From: Marinospirillum sp031581385
Lineage (GTDB): Bacteria > Pseudomonadota > Gammaproteobacteria > Pseudomonadales > Halomonadaceae
NCBI RefSeq assembly: GCF_044810985.1
Contig: NZ_CP085242.1
Coordinates: forward strand, 1,116,001 to 1,180,000
Direction of reading: 5' to 3'
Length of the DNA: 64,000 bases
This document shows, one piece after another, positions 8,200 through 16,841 of this stretch. The notes below the pieces were generated by a model, which had not been told where the DNA came from, searched no databases, and saw only the letters and a list, made by a program, of their open reading frames with translations. Every line of letters begins with the position of its first letter. The stretch's first letter is position 1. Position numbers and translations under genes: made by a program.

Positions 8200-9540
8200 T
8201 TACCACTCCCTGCGGATACCCGCAGTTAACTGGGTGCGTTCATAGTCATAAACATCAAGTGTTGAACGATTGTTGATATGTTCCACTTTGGCTTCAAGCT
8301 GCCACTCCTGAGTGGGATAATAAATCCAGTTGAAACTGCCACGATGCTGTTTATCACGACGGCGTTCCATAAAAGCTGGATGGTCTTCTCCATAAGTGGA
8401 TCGAGTATAGTGGTAACTTACCGTCATTTGTTGGCTTGCAGCCAGAGTTAACGCCAGGTCATTCCTCAAACCCAGGTATTCGCGTTCAAAGTGATCCAGC
8501 GTATCAGCTTGGCCGTGATCAGCACCCAGTACTGGCCCTGCGGTCAAACTCCAGGATTCATCAGGTCGAAAGTTCAGGCTGATTCCGGTTACCAAACTTC
8601 TGGTGTCTCTGTTGCTGTCTGAACCAAAATCAACCTCATTCACCTGGCCGAAAGCCTTGAAGTTAGTTTGTGCATCCAATCTGATCTGATAGTCAGCTCC
8701 CAAAGAGGCTTGGGTAACGTGAGAATCATCATGCCGCCGACTTTGCTGAAAGCTGAAGGGCACAAGCAAACGACTATTCTCACCAAGAAAAACCGGGGTT
8801 ATCGTCCACCCATAGCTTAACTCATTGGAATCTCTTTCATCCAGATGGCTTCGCTGGGTTGCCTGGGCAGACAAATGAATACCCCGATCAGGCTCACGCA
8901 ATTCAAAGTGGGTTACCCCAGCGTACACTTCGTTAAAAAAGTCATTTTCAGGGTCTGGTAACACCAGATTCAGTGCCTGGCCTATAGGGCTTTGTTGCAA
9001 GGCATCATTATTACTGGTCATGGAACCCACATTGGAGTCATAACCCAGGCGCAAGCCAATATAACGACTGGTGGAGCTGTCTCTGGCTGCAACAGCCCGA
9101 CCTTCTTCGCGTGCTTCAATGGCCGACAGATACCACTGAATCCGCTGAGCAACCTGGGGAGGGGGTGCAGGCTCTCCGTCCAAAACCCGGTTGAAATGAC
9201 GACGTGCCGCAGCCAGGTTTCCCAATTCAAAATGAGCTCTTGCCAGCTCCAGACGGGGCAGGGGAACACTGGGATCAAGCATCAGCACCCGTTCAAATGC
9301 AAAAAGAGCCTGATCATACTCCCCTACTTCCAAAGCTGCTTTGCCAAAAGCCATATCAAACCGGAAAGAACCTGCCAGTTCTGGAAGTGCATCTTTCCCC
9401 AGACTGTAAGCCTCCGAAAACTGCCTTTCCGAGTTGAGTCTCAGCATCTCTTCCAAGCGATCATCTGCATGACACAAAAAAGGAAAAAGCCCAACAAAAA
9501 AGGCGGTGCTAATTGAGAAGATTCTTATTTTACAGTACAT
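8200..9540 (-). CDS. TPR plus outer-membrane beta-barrel protein (Slam/T11SS-like)
   Basis: The protein has 446 residues from the ATG (a GTG one codon earlier is also possible). A signal peptide at about 1-25 is followed by TPR-type helices (about 28-150; PRLELARAHFELGNLAAARRHF split over two motifs). From about residue 160 there is a long beta-barrel with alternating hydrophobic residues, starting YIGLRLGYDSNVG and ending in REW, the C-terminal aromatic expected for BAM-assembled outer-membrane proteins. TPR domain plus 14-strand barrel is the architecture of Slam/DUF560 proteins, the pores of type XI secretion, which export TbpB-like cargo. The next gene has a TbpB-like tail, which fits, but family membership is my inference; other TPR-barrel families exist. 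It is the first gene of the leftward run. Confidence 0.82.
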   Translation of the reverse strand: MYCKIRIFSISTAFFVGLFPFLCHADDRLEEMLRLNSERQFSEAYSLGKDALPELAGSFRFDMAFGKAALEVGEYDQALFAFERVLMLDPSVPLPRLELARAHFELGNLAAARRHFNRVLDGEPAPPPQVAQRIQWYLSAIEAREEGRAVAARDSSTSRYIGLRLGYDSNVGSMTSNNDALQQSPIGQALNLVLPDPENDFFNEVYAGVTHFELREPDRGIHLSAQATQRSHLDERDSNELSYGWTITPVFLGENSRLLVPFSFQQSRRHDDSHVTQASLGADYQIRLDAQTNFKAFGQVNEVDFGSDSNRDTRSLVTGISLNFRPDESWSLTAGPVLGADHGQADTLDHFEREYLGLRNDLALTLAASQQMTVSYHYTRSTYGEDHPAFMERRRDKQHRGSFNWIYYPTQEWQLEAKVEHINNRSTLDVYDYERTQLTAGIRREW

Positions 9541-9598
9541 CACCAGCCCCGTTTATCTTTACTAATGTAATAGTAGGCAAGATCAGCCCCCGGGACAA

Positions 9599-9612
9599 GC
9601 CCTAATAAGGGC
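9599..9612. promoter_or_regulatory. Short inverted repeat between divergent genes
   Basis: GCCCT-AATA-AGGGC lies in the 189-bp gap between the leftward TPR-barrel gene and the rightward HTH/NBR1-Ig gene. It could be an operator for the adjacent regulator or a leader hairpin of the leftward transcript. The gap is AT-rich, and I found no convincing -35/-10 pair in either direction. Confidence 0.2.
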
Positions 9613-9729
9613 AAAATATAAGCCATTGAAGCCTATAAAATGACTTTTATTTGCAGCAATCATTTGATATAAAGCAACAGGTACATTGCCTTAAGTTGTT
9701 ATTTAGATAGCAAGGAGCATCAAACCACG

Positions 9730-10440
9730 ATGGAAGTTAATTTGGAGCTTTATATCCGTCAACGTTGCCGAAAACTCGGAATTAGTATCAGTAGCCTGTG
9801 CCGTGAAGCAGGAATCAGTCGTCAAACACTCTACCAGAGTTGGCAGATTGGCGAAAAATATCCTTCATTGAACACTTTGGTCAATATTGCCCACGTGCTT
9901 AAAATTCACCCTCTCAGACTTTTGCAACTAATGTTCATCAAGGAAGTGCTGCCTGAGACTGTACAGTCTACACCTGGGGACTCCAGCGCTTTTGTCAGTG
10001 ATGTCACTTTTCCTGACGGTGAACAAGTATTCACAGGACAACGTTTTCAAAAAGTCTGGTGTATTCAGAATGTTGGTGATATTGCCTGGAAAAACAGGGC
10101 CTTGATCTGCCAGGATGATGAATTGGTCATTTTCTCCAATACTCAAGGTGAATTGAACCTTGCACAAAGGCTGATACCTGACAATCCATGGATCGATTTG
10201 CCAGTGGTAACCCCTGGTGAAACTGTAGAAATTAAAGCCACTTTTACGGCACCTGATTCACCCGGAAGTGTTGTTTCTTACTGGAAAATGGTCAATGAAG
10301 ATGGCAGCTATTGTTTTGCCAACTCCAAAGGACTTTGGGTGAAAGTTTCTGTGGTTGCCCCCACAAGAGCAGCAGGCGTCCCTGAGCAAGACTGGCAAGA
10401 AATGGTGCGACAAACTCCAAAAGACTGGCATAAACAGTGA
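9730..10440 (+). CDS. XRE-type HTH regulator fused to an NBR1-like Ig domain
   Basis: This is a 236-residue protein. Residues 5-68 form a Cro/C1-type helix-turn-helix (IRQRCRKLGISISSLCREAG, then SRQTLYQSW, then PSLNTLVNIAHVL). Residues about 88-206 match the NBR1/FW-type immunoglobulin-like domain. Its hallmarks are FPDGEQVFTGQRFQKVW, WCIQNVGDIAW, a VTPGETVEIKATFTAPDSPG turn and SYWKMVNEDGSYCF. In eukaryotes this domain is the four-tryptophan cargo-binding part of the autophagy receptor NBR1; bacterial versions fused to HTH domains are known but have no established function. There is no signal peptide, so it acts in the cytoplasm. It is divergent from the TPR-barrel/FecR/cyclase run and 89 bp upstream of the TonB-dependent receptor, so it is a natural candidate regulator for both. 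Confidence 0.85.
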   Translation: MEVNLELYIRQRCRKLGISISSLCREAGISRQTLYQSWQIGEKYPSLNTLVNIAHVLKIHPLRLLQLMFIKEVLPETVQSTPGDSSAFVSDVTFPDGEQVFTGQRFQKVWCIQNVGDIAWKNRALICQDDELVIFSNTQGELNLAQRLIPDNPWIDLPVVTPGETVEIKATFTAPDSPGSVVSYWKMVNEDGSYCFANSKGLWVKVSVVAPTRAAGVPEQDWQEMVRQTPKDWHKQ

Positions 10441-10529
10441 GTTAAAGAGTTATAGCCAAAAGGTTAATAATTATTTACATGCATTGCGAGTAATATAGCA
10501 CCATTTTAAATACATGTTATGGATGAGCT

Positions 10530-12674
10530 ATGTTGCACCCTAAGCCTATAAGCGTATCTCTTGTTGCCGCCCTGGCAGCTATTTCTTATCAAACCTTTGC
10601 TTCAGAAGGAACCGGCCAGTCAACTGAATTGGATGTTTTGCAAGTCACGGGCAAACCCCTCCCCGACCAGGAAATGACTAGCAGCGAGTTGGATCAGGAT
10701 ATTCGCAGTGTCCAGCACATTAATCTGAAAGAAATCGACCAACCAGCTTCCCGTATAGAAGACCTTTCTTTTCTAATACCGGGGGTGCAGCAAGGGGTTG
10801 AGGACAGTGGCTTTTCAACGTCTTTACTGATGCGGGGCTTCCCGGTCACCCGCCCTGACTTTAATGGCCTGCCGGATATTCAACGTCTTTTTGTTCGTGA
10901 TTTGCATACCGTGGACAGTGTTGAGGTTCTCAGTGGGCCTGATGCCATCCTAAGAGGCATCAGCTCACCCGGCGGGAGCATTCGTTATATTGGTAAGCGC
11001 CCCAGGTTTGAGCAGAAAACCACCCTGGGCATTCAGGCTTCCAGTTATGCCCCTTTTTATGAACATAACGGAACCCGCCTGACCCTGGATACCACTGGGC
11101 CGGTGAGTGACGAGTTCGCTTACCGTTTGGTGGCCGTATCTCAGGATGTTGACCTGATGCCCAATGACACCCCAGCCCAGCGAGGACATCTTCTGGGGGG
11201 CTTAACCTGGCAGTATTCGGAGTTGGGAGAACTGCGTCTGGAAAGTGAATACCAGGAAAACCGCCAGCCTTATCTTTTCGGCACCGTGATAACCAGTGAT
11301 GACGAACCCGTTTATGATCGCTATTTCGCTGATCCGAACCAGGAAAGCAAGCGCCAATACCAGCGGCATGCTGGCTACTGGGAGCAGGGTTTTGATCTAA
11401 GTGAAAAAGACCGTATTACTGCCAATGCCAGATATGCTTATGCTTCGGTTGAAAGATCAGATGAGCTGACTGGTTTCTGGTCGATTCTGGATGATGACAC
11501 CCTTTCCGGCTATCACACCCAGGTCGATGATGATTATACCCAAAATTCTTATCAACTTCGCCTGGGCTGGGAGCACCAGGCTCCGCTCAGCCACCAGTTA
11601 GTGCTGATATGGGATGGACACCAGGGGGACTATACCCTTGACCGTGACCAAGCGCTCTGGGATTTTGACAACAATGATTGGGCTTTTTATGTCAATACGG
11701 CTGACCCCTATCAACTGCTGGATAATCAAAATCGCCAGCCAACCACACCCGAGCAGTTACATACCAGAAGCTGGCAGGATAAAAATAAAAACACTACTCA
11801 AGGGCTGGCTTTTGCTTACCAGATGGGCACCCACTGGGGATGGCGGGAAGTTGATTGGACAGTAGGGCTTCGTCACAACACTTTTGAACAGCGCTATGCT
11901 CGTGATAGTGATGAGTTGCCGGTTGTTATGGACACCGATGGCTTGAGCTGGCAATGGGGATTCAATCTAGAACTAACCCAAGAGCTGGAAGCCCACTTGG
12001 CTCAAGGCTTATCACGACAGGTAGCTGGTAATACCCGCCGAGATCGCAATGGCACTTTCTTACCCCCTGAAGAAAACCTGCTGACCGAGCTGGGGGTTTC
12101 TCTGGATAGTCATGACTCAGTACACACAGCTGACTTGGCTCTTTATCACCTGGAAAGAGGAAAAATTGCTGAATCTGATGAAAGCTTGTCAGAAGAAGAG
12201 CAAGGCAAGTTGGATTTTACGCCTTATGTTTTAACCGGCAGCCAGACCTCAGTGGGTATAGAAAGCCAATATCGTTACCAAAAGAGAGGCTGGAACCTGG
12301 GAGTGCAAGCAAGCTATCTGGAGACCTCAGACGACCGACGTGACCAGGATGGAAGAAATCTGCCCGGCATCGCCAATACTACCGCAGGTGCCCACGCTGC
12401 CTACAAACTGCCCATCAATCGTGACACTCACTTAAGCCCCTGGTATTCAAGCCGATATGTAGGTGAGCGCTACGCTGATTCAGCCAATGAAATTTCTGTC
12501 GATGCCTATGCAGTGCATAGCCTCGGGTTAAATCTGGTTCGATCCAATACCCGTTTTTCTTTGGCTCTCAGTAATATTCTGGACGAAGAATACATTAGCT
12601 GCCTCAGCAGCACCAGCAATGTCTATCAAGGAGAAAGAAGGCGCATCTGGATCTCTGCTGAAGCAACTTTTTAA
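10530..12674 (+). CDS. TonB-dependent outer-membrane receptor
   Basis: This is a 714-residue TonB-dependent receptor. A signal peptide (1-25) is followed by a TonB-box-like segment near ELDVLQVTG and a plug domain (about 45-165). The plug carries the typical strings LSFLIPGVQ, SLLMRGFPV, VDSVEVLSGPDAILRG and SPGGSIRYIGKRP. The rest is a 22-strand-type barrel with aromatic girdle residues, ending in the consensus aromatic (AEATF). The family imports ferric siderophores, haem, cobalamin or glycans; the plug is most like siderophore receptors, but substrate cannot be read from sequence. No TonB/ExbBD genes lie in the window. The 5' gap has a weakly Fur-box-like AT-rich stretch near 10465-10485, not good enough to call. 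Confidence 0.92.
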   Translation: MLHPKPISVSLVAALAAISYQTFASEGTGQSTELDVLQVTGKPLPDQEMTSSELDQDIRSVQHINLKEIDQPASRIEDLSFLIPGVQQGVEDSGFSTSLLMRGFPVTRPDFNGLPDIQRLFVRDLHTVDSVEVLSGPDAILRGISSPGGSIRYIGKRPRFEQKTTLGIQASSYAPFYEHNGTRLTLDTTGPVSDEFAYRLVAVSQDVDLMPNDTPAQRGHLLGGLTWQYSELGELRLESEYQENRQPYLFGTVITSDDEPVYDRYFADPNQESKRQYQRHAGYWEQGFDLSEKDRITANARYAYASVERSDELTGFWSILDDDTLSGYHTQVDDDYTQNSYQLRLGWEHQAPLSHQLVLIWDGHQGDYTLDRDQALWDFDNNDWAFYVNTADPYQLLDNQNRQPTTPEQLHTRSWQDKNKNTTQGLAFAYQMGTHWGWREVDWTVGLRHNTFEQRYARDSDELPVVMDTDGLSWQWGFNLELTQELEAHLAQGLSRQVAGNTRRDRNGTFLPPEENLLTELGVSLDSHDSVHTADLALYHLERGKIAESDESLSEEEQGKLDFTPYVLTGSQTSVGIESQYRYQKRGWNLGVQASYLETSDDRRDQDGRNLPGIANTTAGAHAAYKLPINRDTHLSPWYSSRYVGERYADSANEISVDAYAVHSLGLNLVRSNTRFSLALSNILDEEYISCLSSTSNVYQGERRRIWISAEATF

Positions 12675-12682
12675 ATTTCTTT

Positions 12683-12699
12683 GGCCTGCCTAGCAGGCC
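12683..12699. terminator. Hairpin shared by convergent genes
   Basis: GGCCTGC-CTA-GCAGGCC gives a perfect 7-bp GC-rich stem with a 3-nt loop between the TonB receptor stop and the end of the small membrane-protein gene, whose stop codon lies inside it. Neither side has a real U-tract, so it may only partly terminate or may block 3' decay. Confidence 0.4.
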
Positions 12700-13031
12700 C
12701 TCAAAGCGGCATTCTGCACGATCCAGACGACCAGACTGATCAATAAAATGCCACCTGCACCCAGTGCAACCCACTGCAACCAGCTTAAGTTGTAGAAGGT
12801 TTTGCTTTTGCGCTTGGCGGGCACCTGGCGTTTTTCTGTTTTCAATTCCACCTTGTCTCTTTCTATTTCTGCTGCCGCTTCAACCAGGAGTTTGACATCC
12901 GGTGCGGCTCTTTCCAGCAGAAATTCAGCCGCTGCCTGCCAGTTGGGATTGCTTTTGCCGACGCGCAGTGTGCGCAGAGCCGAGCCAGAAGAGGTAAAGG
13001 TGGGTTTATAGCCGCTTGTTTGTTCGCTCAT
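12690..13031 (-). CDS. Small single-span membrane protein, unknown function
   Basis: This is a 113-residue protein with no family I recognise. Residues 1-75 are soluble, with a helical, acidic middle (AEFLLERAAPDVKLLVEAAA) and a basic stretch (KRQVPAKRKSK). One strong membrane helix (about 86-107) lies near the C terminus, followed by only a few residues, so the N terminus is probably cytoplasmic. Its ATG overlaps the stop of the upstream kinase gene by one base (TAATG), so it belongs to the two-kinase operon and is probably translationally coupled. A role as an accessory or modulator of the kinases is an inference from position only. Confidence 0.7.
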   Translation of the reverse strand: MSEQTSGYKPTFTSSGSALRTLRVGKSNPNWQAAAEFLLERAAPDVKLLVEAAAEIERDKVELKTEKRQVPAKRKSKTFYNLSWLQWVALGAGGILLISLVVWIVQNAALRAC

Positions 13032-14230
13032 TATCTTCTTGAATTCCTGAGATTAAGGGTCAGTTCCAGTTGGCAGCCTGCACCCCCGGGCCGGGAGTTG
13101 ATGGTCAGTTCGCTGCCCAATTCTGCGGCACGGTGGAAGAGGTTGTCCAGCCCTCGGCCTGTGCAGGAGGCTTCAGGATCAAAGCCACAGCCATTATCTT
13201 CAATAGCAATTCGCAGGTGATCAGCATCCAGCATGCGGGCACTGACCTCAACCTGGCTGGCCTGGGCATGCTTGATAACATTGGCCAGGCCTTCCTGAAC
13301 AATACGCTGCAGGTTAAGAGCCTCCTGGGGAGTCATTTCCGGATAGTCCGGCAGGTCATCCACCTTCCAGACCAGTTCCAGCCCGGCTGCCTGCAAGCGC
13401 CTTTCCATGCGGTAACGAAGTTGCCCCAGCAAAGTGGCCACGTCACCATCAAAGGTTTGCAGACTGTCCATCATCAGGCGCAGATCATCCAGAACCTGCT
13501 CCAGGCAGCCACTGAGGTCTGCGACACTGGTCTGGTTGTTACGGGCCATATAGAGAGCTGTGGTGAGCTGGGAACCCAAACCATCGTGCATTTCCCGCAT
13601 CAGGCGGCTGCGTTCTTTTTCTATGGCTTCTTTCTCCTGGATCTGACGCAACTGCCGGACAGCCTGGGAACGGCTTTTCTCGTAAAAATACACCAATGCT
13701 GTCAAAGCGGTAGTCGCCACCAGAATATTGGAAAAAGCTCCAGGAGTATAATCTGCAGCTTGCCAGTCTCCCAAACCGGTCAACAAAAGCCCATAAGAAG
13801 GCAGGTAAACAATGAGAATAATCAGAGTGCCGCGTTTTAATCCATTCAGAAAATACGCAAAAGGGGGAAAAGTAGCCAGCCAGACAAAACTGTAATCATG
13901 GTGTTTTTCAGCAGCAACATAGGACAAGAGCGCCAGGGCTATCAGTAAACTCGCCAGCAGGCTGCCCAGTTTCACCCTGCGACTTTTACGGAACCAGACA
14001 GCCAGACTCAAGCTGGCAACAAATGCCAGACCATCAATAACGACGAGGTGGTAAAGATGAAAATAAGTCAGGTTCAGCAGGGTAAAAAGAAAAAAAACGC
14101 CCATTGCTGCCAGCAGCATGACATTGATCAGATAGGCACGACGGTATTCACGATGGCTGGTGGCAAAACCACCATTGCAGCTGACATAGTTTTGCCAGAC
14201 TTCCCTGGCATTAGGTTGCACTCGTGGCAT
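13031..14230 (-). CDS. NarL-family sensor histidine kinase, six-TM type
   Basis: This is a 399-residue sensor kinase. About five or six membrane helices occupy residues 30-180, without a large periplasmic domain. A short coiled coil leads into a HisKA_3 dimerisation domain with the phospho-acceptor His in MREMHDGLGSQ, then a HATPase_c domain with the N box (NVIKHA), DNGCGF and GRGLDNL motifs. It should phosphorylate the NarL-type regulator two genes upstream. The transmitter part is strikingly similar to that of the preceding kinase (shared EMHDGLGSQLTTALY, LDDLRLMMDSLQ and LLGQLRYR), indicating a duplication. Its ATG lies 20 nt inside the end of that kinase gene. Confidence 0.9.
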   Translation of the reverse strand: MPRVQPNAREVWQNYVSCNGGFATSHREYRRAYLINVMLLAAMGVFFLFTLLNLTYFHLYHLVVIDGLAFVASLSLAVWFRKSRRVKLGSLLASLLIALALLSYVAAEKHHDYSFVWLATFPPFAYFLNGLKRGTLIILIVYLPSYGLLLTGLGDWQAADYTPGAFSNILVATTALTALVYFYEKSRSQAVRQLRQIQEKEAIEKERSRLMREMHDGLGSQLTTALYMARNNQTSVADLSGCLEQVLDDLRLMMDSLQTFDGDVATLLGQLRYRMERRLQAAGLELVWKVDDLPDYPEMTPQEALNLQRIVQEGLANVIKHAQASQVEVSARMLDADHLRIAIEDNGCGFDPEASCTGRGLDNLFHRAAELGSELTINSRPGGAGCQLELTLNLRNSRR

Positions 14231-16085
14231 GATGGGTTGTTCCGGCTGGCATTCTGAAAATCACACAGCAGCCCTGCCCCCCGGAGGCCCGAGTGATCTG
14301 GAGCTGCCCACCCAGTTCTTTTGCTCGCTGTTGCATGTTAACGATTCCCCTGCCTCTTGTCTGTAGGGGTTCGGGCAAGCCGTGACCGGGATCACAAATT
14401 GCAATCACCAGATCCCCCGATGCGTCCATTTCTGCGCTCAGGCTGGCCCGATTGACCCCAGCATGCTTGATGATATTGGTCAGGGCCTCCTGCACCAAGC
14501 GTTGCAGGTTCAAGGCGTCCTGGGGAGACAGCTCCCATTCCAGCGGCAAGTCATCAACCTGCCATTCCAGTTGCAAACCTGCAGCCTGCATGCGTTCCTG
14601 AAGGCGATAACGCAGCTGGCCCAAAAGACTGACCATATCCACGCCTTGCGGCTGCAGACTGTCCATCATCAGGCGCAGGTCATCCAGAATACCTTGCAGC
14701 TGGCTGGTCAGTTGCGCCTTGTCGACTTCCTGGCGTCGGGCGGCATAAAGAGCTGTGGTGAGCTGAGAACCCAGTCCATCATGCATTTCCCTGATCAGTT
14801 GATCCCGTTGCTGCTGGTTGTGAATCAAGAGTTGGCGATTCTTTTCTTTGGCGGCCACCAGTTGCTCAAGTGCTTTTTCACGATCCTGGCGCTCCTGAAA
14901 TATTTTCTGGGCCACGGCCAGCGCAAAAAAAGCCATTTCTGCGGTCATCCCCATGAGTGTGCCATGGCGACCTACAAAACGGGCAAAAAAACCGTACTCC
15001 CCCATCAACAAGGGTTCCAGGCTATCCATAAAAGCCCGGCTGATATCGATACTTGCACCCAGCAGGGAGCAGAGCAAACCGATCAACAAAAGGCTGGGCG
15101 GTCGCAACCCTTTGCGCCAACTAGCATAAATAATAAACAAAGTCAGAGGGGTAACAACCAGAACCAGGAGTAGCGTCAGTTGGTAGGCCAGAGCATAGTC
15201 ATGAAATATCTGCAAAGCAGCCAGAGTCATGATGCCCAGAAGGGTATAAAAAGCTTTCAGCAAACGGGGAGAGGTTTGTTTGAGGTGGAAAAAAGCCCGT
15301 ACAAACATAAGGCTGGTCAGGGTGGTTACCAAAGGCCAGAAAACAACCATCCCGTCATTGAAACCCGGCCAATGACTGAACAGCGGATTTACGGAAAACT
15401 CTCCGGCGATGGTCATGGCCATGACCAGTATACTCAGTGCCATTCCGCCAAAATAAAGAAAAAGCCGGTCTCTTAATGCCAGAAAAATAAATAAAAAGAA
15501 AAAGCCCAGTCCACCCAGAACACCATAATGCCAGCTCAACCAACGGGCTTCCTGCTGATTGAAGCGTTGAAAATCGTCTGCTTCCCATAAGAGCAGTTGG
15601 TTATTGGCTAAACCCTGGGTCTGAATACGGACATAGGCTGTCCGGCTTTCTTCCGGCTGCAGCTCAAAAGGAAAGGCAAAACGTTGGTGCCAGTTGGGCC
15701 TGGATTCCAAGGGCAGGTGGTCGCCGGAATGCTGGCTGACCCACCCCGTATCCTCCTGCCACCAGTAGACACTGACATAATCCAGCAGGGTGAAAGGGGC
15801 AACGAGCAACCAATCCGACTCTTCAGCAGCCTGGCCGGTAATTTGCAATCGATACCAATGCGCAGCAGAGTCAAATCCCAGACTTCCAGGAGACTGGCTT
15901 TGCCAACGCTCTGCAGGCAAGTTTCGCACTGCCTGAAAATCCAGCTGCCCTTCAGGGTCGCGATAGTAGTCCAGGGGCTGGTTGATCGCCTGCCCAAAAT
16001 AGTGATCTTTTTCGACCTGGATTTCCGGCTGGGCCTGGGCAAAAAAAGGCAGCAGCAGTAGCAACAAACCAAACAACCTGGGCAT
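14211..16085 (-). CDS. 7TMR-DISM sensor histidine kinase
   Basis: This is a 624-residue kinase starting at the ATG 4 nt after the regulator's stop; an earlier in-frame start would overlap the regulator by 59 bases and hide the signal peptide. A signal peptide (MPRLFGLLLLLLPFFAQAQ) is followed by a periplasmic 7TMR-DISMED2-type jelly-roll (about 25-160), seven membrane helices (about 180-375) and a coiled coil. A HisKA_3 domain (IREMHDGLGSQ) and an ATPase domain with NIIKHA and GRGIVNM motifs complete it. DISMED2 domains resemble carbohydrate-binding folds, so a sugar or other small extracellular ligand is plausible but unproven. It is paralogous in its transmitter to the next kinase. Confidence 0.9.
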   Translation of the reverse strand: MPRLFGLLLLLLPFFAQAQPEIQVEKDHYFGQAINQPLDYYRDPEGQLDFQAVRNLPAERWQSQSPGSLGFDSAAHWYRLQITGQAAEESDWLLVAPFTLLDYVSVYWWQEDTGWVSQHSGDHLPLESRPNWHQRFAFPFELQPEESRTAYVRIQTQGLANNQLLLWEADDFQRFNQQEARWLSWHYGVLGGLGFFFLFIFLALRDRLFLYFGGMALSILVMAMTIAGEFSVNPLFSHWPGFNDGMVVFWPLVTTLTSLMFVRAFFHLKQTSPRLLKAFYTLLGIMTLAALQIFHDYALAYQLTLLLVLVVTPLTLFIIYASWRKGLRPPSLLLIGLLCSLLGASIDISRAFMDSLEPLLMGEYGFFARFVGRHGTLMGMTAEMAFFALAVAQKIFQERQDREKALEQLVAAKEKNRQLLIHNQQQRDQLIREMHDGLGSQLTTALYAARRQEVDKAQLTSQLQGILDDLRLMMDSLQPQGVDMVSLLGQLRYRLQERMQAAGLQLEWQVDDLPLEWELSPQDALNLQRLVQEALTNIIKHAGVNRASLSAEMDASGDLVIAICDPGHGLPEPLQTRGRGIVNMQQRAKELGGQLQITRASGGQGCCVIFRMPAGTTHHATSAT

Positions 16086-16089
16086 GCGT

Positions 16090-16761
16090 TTAATCCAGAT
16101 TTCGCATGTCCAGCAGCCCCTGACGGGTTGCGGCAAAAACAGCTTCATTTTTGGTTTTGACCGACAGCTTGCGGTAGAGGTTTTTGATGTGGGAATTCAC
16201 GGTATGACTGGACACCGAAAGCTCATCCGCGACTTCCCGATAGGTATAGCCTCGTGCCAGCAGCTTCAGGAGCTGCATTTCCCGTTTGGTCAGAGAGATA
16301 CCTGACACCGCAGCCTGGTCGGGTTCTTCGCTCTGCCGCATTTTTTTCAAGAGGTGGCGGGCAATCATCGGGCTCATGGGGCTCCCGCCATCCACCAGTT
16401 GGATAATGTGTTCAGCCAGGCTTTCATCATCCATATCCTTGAGCAGATAACCACTGGCACCCGCCTCGATGGCCTGGATCACATGGCCTTCATCCCCAAA
16501 CATACTGACCACCATCACTTCCGTGGCCGGGCAGTGGTGCGCCGCTTCAGTGATGACCTCCAGTCCGGAACCATCCGGCAAACCCAGATCCACCAGCAAA
16601 ACCCGCGGACAGTTATCCCCCAGAAGCGCCTTGCCCTCCCGGACACTGGTGGCTTCACCGATCCAGGTGAGTTGGGGCTGCTTTTCTATGGAAGCTTTGA
16701 AGCGCTGGCGAACGGCTGGATCATCTTCAACCAGAGCAACGCTGATGGGCTGACGGGTCAT
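16090..16761 (-). CDS. NarL/LuxR-family response regulator
   Basis: This is a 223-residue response regulator. The receiver domain (about 6-125) has the acidic pair EDD at 12-14, the phospho-acceptor Asp58 in LLVDLGLPDG and the switch Lys in YLLKD. A LuxR-type HTH follows (about 155-215; LTKREMQLLKLLARGYTY, then VSSHTVNSHIKNLYRKL). It binds DNA when phosphorylated, presumably by one or both kinases encoded immediately downstream. An AAGGTG ribosome-binding site precedes the ATG. It is the first gene of a four-gene leftward operon, so autoregulation is plausible. Its targets are not evident from the sequence. Confidence 0.93.
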   Translation of the reverse strand: MTRQPISVALVEDDPAVRQRFKASIEKQPQLTWIGEATSVREGKALLGDNCPRVLLVDLGLPDGSGLEVITEAAHHCPATEVMVVSMFGDEGHVIQAIEAGASGYLLKDMDDESLAEHIIQLVDGGSPMSPMIARHLLKKMRQSEEPDQAAVSGISLTKREMQLLKLLARGYTYREVADELSVSSHTVNSHIKNLYRKLSVKTKNEAVFAATRQGLLDMRNLD

Positions 16762-16841
16762 TTTTTCACCTTGATAAGGCTGTAGGAAGAAACACTAGGC
16801 TAGAGTGTGCAATAAACCCAGCCGTCCGCCAATAGCAGAGA

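Noticed and set aside
4497..9540. Classical FecI-FecR iron-signalling locus with the TonB receptor
   Set aside because: No ECF sigma gene is present, the FecR protein lacks an anti-sigma part, and the receptor is on the other strand beyond a separate regulator.
10455..10490. Possible Fur box before the TonB receptor
   Set aside because: Only about 11 of 19 consensus positions fit in a generally AT-rich stretch.
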